64,000 bases of DNA. It comes from Symbiodinium natans. Taxonomy: Eukaryota; Sar; Dinophyceae; Suessiales; Symbiodiniaceae. Of this stretch, positions 62,501 through 64,000 are shown piece after piece. Where the stretch lies: NCBI GenBank assembly GCA_905221605.1, contig CAJNDS010002114.1:311632-375631 (forward strand). The letters run 5' to 3'. A program made the translations under genes and the position numbers. Numbering within the stretch: position 1 is the first letter of the stretch; each line of letters opens with the position of its first letter. The notes under the pieces were generated by a model. It had not been told where the DNA came from. It did no database searches and was given only the letters and a program-made list of their open reading frames with translations.

Positions 62501-63588
62501 GGGGCTTGGGAGGTTAGGGTTTAGGGTTTAGGGTTTAGGGTTTAGGGTTTAAGGTTTAGGGTTTAGGGTTTAGGGTTTAGGGTTTAGGGTTTAGGGTTTA
62601 GGGTTTAGGGTTTAGGGTTTAGGGTTTAGGGTTTAGGGTTTAGGGTTTAGGGTTTAGGGTTTATGCTCAGGGGTTTGGGGGCTCGCGTTGCTGAAGCACT
62701 TGCATGCATGAGCCCCGCCCGCCTTGGTAGTGGCCACCACCTTCACCACCTTGAACCACTCCTCTCGGCTGTGACGGAGCTTGCATACTATCTACCCCCA
62801 AGCACAAAGCCCAAAACCCTACACCTCAAACCCTACACCCCACAGTCTCCGAACCTCGGGCTCGGCTCCCTCTTAGCAGGGCTCCTACATCTCTGATACC
62901 CGAACAGGGCCCCGCATCTATCACAGGTCCCCCTTACTGGGCAGCTTGGCTTGAGCTCCTTGAATCTCCGAACCCCAGTAAGCCCGTAAACCCTAAGCCC
63001 TCGGCCCCCCGAGCCCTAAACCCTAAGCCCGAAACCCTAAACCCTAAACTACCCTACACGCACAGCCCTAAACTACCCTAACCCCTAAACCCGAAACCCT
63101 AAACTACCCTAAACCCGAAACCCGAAACCCTAAACTACCCGAAACCCGAAACCCGAAACCCGAAACCCTGAACCCGAAACCCCAAACCCTAAACAACCCG
63201 AAACCCTAAACCCTAAAGAACCCGAAACCCGCAACCCGAAACTACCCTGAACCCGAAACCTGAAACCCTAAACAACCCGAAACCCTAAACCCGAATCCCT
63301 AAACAACCCGAAACCCGAAACCCTAAACAACCCGAAACTTTAAACCCTAAACTACCCGAAACACGAAACCCTAAACACGAAACCCTAAACCCGAAACTAC
63401 CCTGAACCCCAAACCCTAAACCCTGAACCCGAAACCCTAAACCCTAAACTACCCGAAGCCCTAACCCTAAACCCTAAACCCTAAACCCGAAACCCTAAAC
63501 CCTAAACTACCCGAAGCCCCGTCCTTCTTCCAGCCGCTTGGCAGCTCCTCGGGCCTCATCGCACCGGTCACCGTCAGCCAGCCCTTGG
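30970..63588 (-). CDS. Gene 2: beta-trefoil-repeat, Cys-rich, PA14-domain protein (span, 5' partial)
   Basis: Minus-strand gene whose 5' end lies beyond the window. Exons read so far give this order: beta-trefoil-like strand repeats (62.8-51.7 kb); a helical/hydrophobic segment (50.7-49.5 kb); Cys-rich segments (48.3-47.1 kb); a PA14 domain (44.8-42.7 kb); then further Cys-containing exons to about 31.0 kb. The trefoil part repeats the pattern W-x-E-R/F-x-V-V-D-x-G-x-G, then I/V-A-L-H/W-N-x-x-H/N-R-F, as in fascin- or ricin-like beta-trefoils. PA14 is a known carbohydrate-binding or adhesion domain of secreted and surface proteins, so a surface or extracellular glycan-binding role is plausible; this is inference, and no signal peptide is visible because the start is missing. 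Splice phase agrees across most junctions from 58637 to 41781. Junctions near 62.4, 50.5, 45.6, 41.1-39.7 and 36-35.5 kb are unresolved, so more than one gene is possible. Confidence 0.6.
31033..31113 (-). CDS. Gene 2 last recognised exon
   Basis: 27 codons VYQDAQGRKLAYNGKSGKWC IGGSCSQ. If not spliced at CAG|GTTGGC it reads on through a further 20 or so codons to a TAA at 30970-30972 formed by the telomere repeat, which would make it the terminal exon. Confidence 0.65.
31423..31491 (-). CDS. Gene 2 exon (three frames open)
   Basis: Phase-consistent frame PRWNVLPDVEGRLWPPCLPP EL. DGTYCPTSKDASGRLASRQS is another candidate. Acceptor CTGAG|, donor TC|GTCGTA. Confidence 0.4.
31738..31800 (-). CDS. 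Gene 2 exon, Cys/Pro
   Basis: WSRYRYFCCKGGAPPPWSSR, acceptor CCAGAG|, donor AG|GTCCTG, phase 2. An eight-G run in the exon makes the frame sensitive to sequencing error. Confidence 0.55.
31944..31995 (-). CDS. Gene 2 exon
   Basis: ADSFVSAFHFEFSDGG, acceptor TTGAG|, donor AG|GTCTTC, phase 1 to 2. Confidence 0.6.
32036..32253 (+). repeat. TCTAGGG variant array
   Basis: About 28 consecutive TCTAGGG units, with a short unit near 32132. Confidence 0.95.
32627..32680 (-). CDS. Gene 2 exon
   Basis: EESYREPLSRLRISCGDS in the natural frame. A GC donor at TGC G|GCGACT gives the phase of the next exon. Confidence 0.55.
33038..33075 (-). CDS. Gene 2 exon
   Basis: VGKFNQEDLVAQ, acceptor CCCGAG|, donor TG|GTACCC. 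Its 3' half is nearly identical to a non-coding stretch at 61337-61361. Confidence 0.6.
33997..34069 (-). CDS. Gene 2 exon
   Basis: 24 codons PRGYFFQCTAVIGLGSCFEY YSPQ, acceptor AACAG|, donor CAG|GTGGAG. In phase on both sides. Confidence 0.75.
34443..34830. repeat. Minisatellite in both orientations
   Basis: Tandem about 21-22 bp unit CCCACGAAGGTTTGTGCCTA. Direct copies lie at 34458-34560 and 34660-34700 and again at 34750-34830; reverse-complement copies lie at about 34570-34660 and 34700-34750. Intronic. Confidence 0.9.
35120..35231. mobile_element. Family A foldback MITE, copy 2
   Basis: 112 bp with the same terminal repeats and a similar centre (ATATGATTTAAGG) as the copy at 8477. Lies 24 bp from an exon. 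Confidence 0.85.
35256..35311 (-). CDS. Gene 2 exon, charged
   Basis: ALTAMQRDRDNKRRSLSQ, acceptor CACAG|, donor CG|GTTGAG. A family-A foldback element (35120-35231) lies 24 bp away, inside the intron. Confidence 0.65.
35472..35523 (-). CDS. Gene 2 exon
   Basis: DWWHILAENPVQCPPGE, acceptor CCTAAG|, GC donor GAG|GCAGGG, phase 0 into the next exon. Confidence 0.6.
36290..36405. repeat. Dispersed repeat family H, copy 3
   Basis: CTACCCCCCTACGTTCCCC at the left, GGAGGGAACCCAGGGGGGG at the right. Confidence 0.55.
36627..36701 (-). CDS. Gene 2 exon (frame uncertain)
   Basis: Best-biased frame VQSNKWHDSKIERPRSSHWP NPGCP, donor CCA|GTAGTC. The phase from the previous exon favours AVQQMARQQDRAAEEFPLAE instead. 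Confidence 0.55.
37551..37618 (-). CDS. Gene 2 exon (frame uncertain)
   Basis: Phase-consistent frame PCAKPPMVHEFTCGLAPHRK AA, acceptor CATAG|, donor G|GTACCC. Another frame (PVRSHLWSMSLRVAWPPTEK) is equally open. Confidence 0.5.
37640..37795. repeat. C-rich low-complexity tract
   Basis: About 150 bp of near-pure C with scattered A, T and G. Liable to sequencing and assembly error. Confidence 0.9.
37915..38030 (-). CDS. Gene 2 exon
   Basis: 38 codons: LKGLNPLVGSKDAFLIAWFE then EHRSLLGRIPKSCETLAP, followed by CT|GTGAAA or a TGA stop. If the TGA is real, one gene ends here. Confidence 0.65.
38195..38294 (-). CDS. Gene 2 exon
   Basis: 33 codons: TPMHNLPYNVNCGKNQALSV then LDFVQLFLGDRST. Acceptor ACCAG|. 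A GC donor (ACG|GCTTGA) is needed because TGA follows. Confidence 0.65.
38450..38555 (+). repeat. TTGAGGG variant array
   Basis: About 14 TTGAGGG units following canonical units. Confidence 0.9.
38841..38904 (-). CDS. Gene 2 exon
   Basis: 21 codons VEQQLFPGELPWMLWRLQSV I, acceptor GGGCAG|, donor G|GTATGG. In phase with the exon before. Confidence 0.7.
39188..39302 (-). CDS. Gene 2 exon, Lys/Cys
   Basis: 38 codons: HNRVFKLPSDECLATDSLTV then VAPEKCEAGKAKDLKGGK. Acceptor CTGAG|, donor AAG|GTCAGG. Strong bias. Confidence 0.75.
39700..39785 (-). CDS. Possible exon
   Basis: Reads SWIRAEALPQSDLRLVSGGT P in the best-biased frame. A second frame is open. Edges not resolved. Confidence 0.4.
40160..40245 (-). 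CDS. Possible exon
   Basis: Unique island between CCCTAAA (left) and TTTAGGG (right). One frame reads CCARWRGLSCMRLLSYDVLF; edges not resolved. Confidence 0.35.
41078..41128 (-). CDS. Possible exon
   Basis: Open in two frames (CLSHLSRLLCSFCAISQ, or LPFASFEATLQLLRHITA) after acceptor CACAG|. Frame undecided. Confidence 0.4.
41530..41709. mobile_element. Family B foldback MITE interrupted by telomere array
   Basis: Starts CTAGGAGGTTCATGGTACT and ends ATGAACCTCCAAG. A CCCTAAA array (41656-41692) splits the right arm. Confidence 0.8.
41717..41781 (-). CDS. Gene 2 exon after PA14
   Basis: 21 codons AGKDVEVQLPFFHFPRTLMD A, acceptor TCACCAG|, donor GG|GTTTGTG, phase 0 to 2. Confidence 0.7.
42744..42828 (-). 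CDS. Gene 2 PA14 domain, part 6
   Basis: Reads GGGETLKLQYSGPDTGNSKV KIPKSAVK. G-G-G...L-x-Y-S-G-P-D-T-G is the typical C-terminal PA14 strand. GC donor AAG|GCAGGC, phase 0. All six parts join in phase, giving a domain of about 150 residues, normal for PA14. Confidence 0.85.
42918..43074. mobile_element. Family B foldback MITE, degenerate
   Basis: Right end (TTCTTAAGTACCATGAACCT) is intact; the left arm is diverged. Confidence 0.65.
43136..43265 (-). CDS. Gene 2 PA14 domain, part 5
   Basis: 42 codons: SMLYLDGKRIVDNNGCHGPQ then ERASIEQTLSHGGHKLRVEM CE. Matches the PA14 L-x-I/L-D-G-x-x-V-D-N-x-G and the later L-x-x-G-x-H-x-L-x-V-E strand. GC donor AG|GCCCAG, phase 2. Confidence 0.85.
43422..43486 (-). 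CDS. Gene 2 PA14 domain, part 4 (SDDG core)
   Basis: Reads CQGSLVVKKPGKYNFYTTSD D plus one base. G-x-Y-x-F-x-x-x-S-D-D-G is the PA14 hallmark. The Gly is completed across a GC donor (G|GCCGGG) joining S-D-D-G to S-M-L-Y-L-D-G. Confidence 0.85.
43600..43850 (+). repeat. TTTAGGG array
   Basis: About 34 units with scattered TTCAGGG and CTTTAGG variants. Lies in the PA14 intron between parts 3 and 4. Confidence 0.9.
43915..43952 (-). CDS. Gene 2 PA14 domain, part 3
   Basis: WPKVQQTNNFCV, 38 nt, then AG|GTGGGG, phase 2. Corresponds to the PA14 strand that ends F-x-V-R, with Cys in place of the usual Ala. Confidence 0.75.
44036..44400. repeat. AT-rich foldback patch
   Basis: AT-rich relative to its surroundings. 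TGTGTTAACTGAAA at about 44071 and its complement TTTCAGTTAACACA at about 44339, plus repeated GCGAAAACTTGAAA. Confidence 0.5.
44458..44560. repeat. Dispersed repeat family C, copy 1
   Basis: Shares TTGTCCAGTACC, AGGGGAACTAA, CCCCAAAAAGGTTAAAG and TCTACTACTAAG in the same order with 54735-54845. Confidence 0.75.
44568..44641 (-). CDS. Gene 2 PA14 domain, part 2
   Basis: Reads LPQDVSARTPKHTEVVDEIF WDRA. Its donor GCC|GTGTAAG lies at the edge of a family-C dispersed repeat, so the repeat supplies the 5' splice site. Confidence 0.75.
44742..44814 (-). CDS. Gene 2 PA14 domain, part 1
   Basis: Reads DGFECEYFYGNNDCSIPDLG AQTP, the first strand of PA14 (G-x-x-x-E-Y-F-x-G ... P-D). Acceptor GCTGAG|, GC donor G|GCAAGAC, phase 1. 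Confidence 0.8.
44987..45150. repeat. Dispersed repeat family F, interrupted
   Basis: Starts TGTTCCCCCTTCTACTAAC and ends CTGCTAGTATAAGGGGTACA. A telomere array occupies 45027-45100 inside it. Confidence 0.55.
45256..45312 (-). CDS. Gene 2 exon
   Basis: 19 codons AVNADPAYLEDAGPCQKIG, acceptor TGGGAG|, donor GGG|GTTTAGGG. Directly precedes the PA14 exons in phase. Confidence 0.65.
45641..45666 (-). CDS. Possible short exon
   Basis: 26 nt, SSSCSKLL in the phase-consistent frame (EQLLQAA in another). Weak. Confidence 0.3.
46080..46195 (-). CDS. Gene 2 exon
   Basis: 38 codons: ELYYFNKMYLAVYSEIGASN then HLYAPSKFCLEKAPNPAE. Acceptor CCCAG|, donor GG|GTAGGT, phase 2. Confidence 0.7.
46531..46680. 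mobile_element. Family B foldback MITE, best copy
   Basis: 150 bp with arms of about 58 bp starting CTTGAAGGTTCATGGTACTT and containing AACCAATTATAACT. Confidence 0.85.
47116..47263 (-). CDS. Gene 2 exon, Cys-rich module
   Basis: 49 codons: GQASAEETLKCMNGQWLGST, then GKSLESSFSCRSCVQVAQPG and SLPQICWAE. The pattern LKCMNGQW...FSCRSC is like small Cys-rich or sushi-like repeats, though I cannot name a family. Donor C|GTGACC or GA. Confidence 0.7.
47767..47830 (-). CDS. Gene 2 exon
   Basis: Reads LPASFQHGQDLRVRCWSERY A. Donor either G|GTCTCA or a GC donor at TAC|GCAGGT, the latter giving the phase needed next. Confidence 0.65.
48120..48242 (-). CDS. Gene 2 exon, Cys-rich
   Basis: 41 codons: ATCSKEQCDSQMLLGGMGVE then TCSWPVFRDPEQHSWQHKRL. 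Three Cys, extracellular-type composition. Acceptor ATGAAG|, donor GAC|GTTTAGGG. Confidence 0.75.
48362..48480. repeat. Dispersed repeat family G, copy 2
   Basis: CAAGGGGGGTATGTAACCC, AGTACTCCCTGCTGCTCCC, CTCCCTAGGTACTTACCCCC. Confidence 0.6.
48917..48957 (-). CDS. Gene 2 short exon
   Basis: 41 nt, FEYAHLYATRTYG, acceptor ACGCAG|, donor GGG|GTTCAA. Phase 1 to 0 links the exons on both sides. Confidence 0.6.
49058..49143. repeat. Dispersed repeat family I, copy 2
   Basis: GGTTTACGAAATACGGGACC and AGTAGGATTCCCTTATA. Confidence 0.55.
49500..49573 (-). CDS. Gene 2 exon, hydrophobic
   Basis: Reads KGMIAKGLSIVFGFSFLDVG STAS, then C|GTAGGA. The LSIVFGFSFL stretch is hydrophobic but short for a membrane helix. 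Phase 2 to 1. Confidence 0.6.
49597..49867 (+). repeat. TTTAGGG array
   Basis: About 38 units with one irregular unit near 49735. Confidence 0.95.
49958..50054. repeat. Dispersed repeat family F, copy 3
   Basis: GGGATGTTCCCCCTTATACT at the left, GTATAAAGGCGAACATCCC at the right: terminal inverted repeats. Confidence 0.6.
50445..50558 (-). CDS. Possible exon, uncertain membership
   Basis: Open segment reading HLANRSVPVMYIAPFVPRAS RLRNFIQQ. Phase does not fit between its neighbours, which join each other directly. May be a skipped or alternative exon, or chance. Confidence 0.35.
50671..50735 (-). CDS. Gene 2 exon
   Basis: Reads VTEILQDLKQMVIEPIAATP A, acceptor TGGAAG|, donor AC|GTAGAGGG, phase 2. 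It continues in phase to the exon at 49573. Confidence 0.65.
51717..51740 (-). CDS. Gene 2 micro-exon
   Basis: 24 nt VHIKGKTR between GCCAAG| and CGT|GTGAGG. Phase 0 to 0. The region upstream stays open (HAAK), so it may be longer. Confidence 0.5.
52087..52152 (-). CDS. Gene 2 exon
   Basis: 22 codons EVKSKMFKERDLVDWRTNEM FR; W-R-T-N-E-M-F-R resembles W-x-x-E-x-F before the V-V-D strand. Acceptor CACCAG|, donor AGG|GTGCCT. Confidence 0.7.
52185..52334. mobile_element. Family B foldback MITE
   Basis: Near-identical in length and sequence to the copy at 46531, with a few changes (AATTCTAACT). Confidence 0.85.
52785..52848 (-). CDS. Gene 2 exon, divergent trefoil repeat
   Basis: Reads IGLYQQTAGFLDLNSQNEAW L, a divergent copy of the I-A-L-H-N strand. 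Acceptor CCCAG|, donor CTA|GTAGGG, phase 0. Confidence 0.7.
53015..53089 (-). CDS. Gene 2 exon, trefoil strand
   Basis: Reads EALRKAEVFTIVDQQGQRAE QSQG; AEVFTIVDQQGQ aligns with the E-R-F-x-V-V-D-x-G-x-G strand. Phase 2 to 2. Acceptor CCCAG|, donor AC|GTTGTTTAGGG. Confidence 0.75.
53316..53438. mobile_element. Family B foldback MITE, short copy
   Basis: ACTTGGAGGCTCCTGG at the left and ACTAAGTACCCTGAACCTCC at the right. Confidence 0.65.
53870..53984. repeat. Dispersed repeat family D, copy 2
   Basis: Second copy; reverse strand reads FFVVLYCNFRSLAFLG. Confidence 0.8.
54195..54307 (-). repeat. CCCTAAA array
   Basis: About 16 perfect units, downstream (sense) of the exon at 54338. Confidence 0.95.
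54338..54411 (-). CDS. Gene 2 exon
   Basis: Reads VMKDQKATCSPKKDVDMLPA HWEA. The LPAHWE corresponds to LPSHWDAE at 58.6 kb, just before the V-V-D strand. Acceptor CAAGAG|, donor CT|GTGTGC, phase 2. Confidence 0.75.
54735..54845. repeat. Dispersed repeat family C, copy 2
   Basis: Second copy of the family at 44458. Confidence 0.75.
55131..55295. repeat. AAT/ATA-type microsatellite
   Basis: About 160 bp of AATAATAATA-like units with interruptions; sharply AT-rich. Confidence 0.9.
55336..55410 (-). CDS. Gene 2 exon, trefoil repeat VALHS
   Basis: 25 codons: VLFKVVDAGFGRVALHSAKH NCFLK. Contains both halves of the repeat in one exon (F-K-V-V-D-A-G-x-G-x-V-A-L-H-S-x-x-H-N-x-F). Acceptor AATGAG|, donor AAG|GTGCCC. 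Confidence 0.85.
56098..56183 (-). CDS. Gene 2 exon, acidic
   Basis: Reads MKADKVEVTGKVDSYEHLPD then DEEVKDFR. Acceptor CCCTAG| (telomere-derived). GC donor AGG|GCCTAG, phase 0. Confidence 0.7.
56437..56530 (-). CDS. Gene 2 exon, trefoil repeat VALWN
   Basis: Reads VKQAMRPGDTVALWNVGHKR then FLRSSGADLWG. GDTVALWN-GHKRFLR is a strong copy of the repeat. Acceptor CATCAG|, donor G|GTCAAAG, phase 1. Confidence 0.8.
57363..57464 (-). CDS. Gene 2 exon, trefoil strand
   Basis: 34 codons: VMKRSEERSSDLHLPITLYG then ARFKVVEAPRGLPG. The ARFKVVEA core matches the R/F-x-V-V-D strand. Acceptor TCTCAG|, donor GGG|GTTTAGGG, phase 0. Confidence 0.75.
58271..58339 (-). CDS. Gene 2 exon, trefoil repeat EIGLHN
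   Basis: Reads EIGLHNANQNRYIYMDGAGA AWE, acceptor CCCAG|, likely GC donor (GAA|GCAATG), phase 0. A TAA follows if not spliced. Confidence 0.75.
58583..58637 (-). CDS. Gene 2 exon, trefoil strand with GA donor
   Basis: Reads LPSHWDAERYQVIDGGNG, then donor GGG|GACACTTAG. Using any later GT would pass an in-frame TAG. A GA donor joins GNG directly to EIGLHN of the next exon, exactly the order seen in the family motif. Confidence 0.75.
59265..59428. repeat. GACATA/GACGTA hexamer tract split by telomere array
   Basis: Hexamer units such as GACGTAGACATAGAC on both sides of a TTTAGGG array at about 59308-59387. Confidence 0.85.
59927..59960 (-). CDS. Gene 2 possible short exon
   Basis: GSSSREVDEPL, acceptor CCCAG|, donor A|GTTAGGG. 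Phase fits upstream but not downstream. Confidence 0.3.
60319..60388 (-). CDS. Gene 2 exon, trefoil repeat IALHN
   Basis: Reads IALHNWKYNRFVKMSIDNKM QAW, a clear copy of the I-A-L-H-N-x-x-x-N-R-F-x-K-M motif. Acceptor CCCAAG|, donor TGG|GTTCGG, phase 0. Confidence 0.75.
61675..61734 (-). CDS. Gene 2 exon
   Basis: Reads SDGTVEGGPPRDTKEEVALA with acceptor ATGAAG| and a GC donor (GCG|GCAAGAG), phase 0. Confidence 0.6.
62075..62172. repeat. Dispersed repeat family G, copy 3
   Basis: CAAGGGGGGTAGGTAATTGG, AATACTCCCTACTACTCCCG, GTTCCCTAGGTACACCC, AGAACC. Confidence 0.6.
62403..62465 (-). CDS. Gene 2 exon, trefoil-like strand
   Basis: Reads APTILKDGDLIALYCTDRNR L. The GDLIALY...NR core matches the I/V-A-L-x-N-x-x-x-R pattern of the other repeats. 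Acceptor TCCAG|, donor TTG|GTGCGA. Confidence 0.7.
62517..62661 (+). repeat. TTTAGGG array
   Basis: About 20 units, one TTTAAGG variant. Confidence 0.95.
62723..62768 (-). CDS. Gene 2 exon, trefoil-like strand
   Basis: Reads REEWFKVVKVVATTK, resembling the E-x-F-x-V-V strand repeated further on. Acceptor CACAG|. A GC donor (AAG|GCGGGC) gives phase 0 as the next exon needs; a GT donor at 62699 is an alternative. Confidence 0.55.
62990..63515 (-). repeat. Higher-order CCCTAAA/CCCGAAA/ACTACCC mosaic
   Basis: About 500 bp of CCCTAAA and CCCGAAA units punctuated by AACTACC or AACAACC, giving a loose higher-order repeat. Confidence 0.85.
63511..63588 (-). CDS. Gene 2 exon
   Basis: Reads KGWLTVTGAMRPEELPSGWK KDGAS, acceptor GACACAG|, donor G|GTAGTTTAGGG. 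Most 5' exon visible; the gene start is outside the window. Confidence 0.65.
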
Positions 63589-64000
63589 CTGTGTCGCAGG
63601 AAATTCGGGGGCCCAACACCCCAAGTCCTAAACCCTAAACCCTAGCCCTAAACCCTAAACCCCAGCCCTAAACCCTAAACCCTAAACCCTAAACCCTAAA
63701 CCCTGAACGCCCTAAACCCTAAACCCTTTGGAGACTGGGTTTTGTGTGGTCCAACTGCGAAGCCTGCTTTTTGGCTGCTGGGGCCAGGACCCAAGGCGGC
63801 AGTCAGAAAAGAAAAGTGTAGAAACGCCCGTCGCTAGGGGTGAGGCACTAGAGAGCAATACAAAACAAGACAGAACTACGAGACAGCAAAACCCTAAACT
63901 GCGTTCCTAGGATTCGCCATCTGAGGGCGCCCAGCCCGACCAACACTCATACGAGGTCGGGTTTAGGGTTAACCTTAAACCCGAAACCCGAAACCCTATA

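Overview
This window is from a eukaryotic nuclear genome, not a bacterium. The dominant feature is the plant/alveolate-type telomere heptamer TTTAGGG (and CCCTAAA), present in well over a hundred internal arrays. Between the arrays lie short GC-rich islands of about 25-150 bp. Most of these translate, on the minus strand only, into one open reading frame bounded by AG acceptors and GT, GC or occasionally GA donors. Many small exons, GC/GA donors, same-strand genes and TTTAGGG telomeres together suggest a dinoflagellate (Symbiodiniaceae-like) or a related photosynthetic alveolate. The phylum is an inference; the exons were read directly.

Layout. (1) About 1-3434: telomeric arrays and unique sequence downstream of gene 1, with no confident gene. 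(2) Gene 1, 29927 down to 3435, minus strand: a start exon (ATG at 29925-29927), about 40 small exons and a TGA at 3435-3437. I recognise no domain. (3) About 30.0-30.9 kb: probable intergenic gap with (TG)n-type microsatellites. (4) Gene 2, from beyond the right edge (first exon seen at 63588) down to about 31.0 kb, minus strand, about 50 exons. Its product has tandem beta-trefoil-like strand repeats (62.8-51.7 kb), a cysteine-rich part (48.3-47.1 kb), a well-defined PA14 domain split over six exons (44.8-42.7 kb), and a further cysteine-containing tail. Splice phases were checked by hand and agree across most neighbouring exons. A few junctions do not close, so exons are probably missing, or either gene may really be two.

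Introns carry the unusual biology. In most, the sense strand starts with a TTTAGGG array just after the 5' splice site and ends with a CCCTAAA array just before the 3' splice site, so the intron ends are complementary. The introns also hold several small dispersed repeats (MITE-like, 85-175 bp, two to five copies each). In places a telomeric array interrupts an older sequence and is flanked by a short duplication, which shows that arrays were inserted.

All exon edges are hand predictions without transcripts. Edges may be off by a few bases or use a neighbouring AG/GT.
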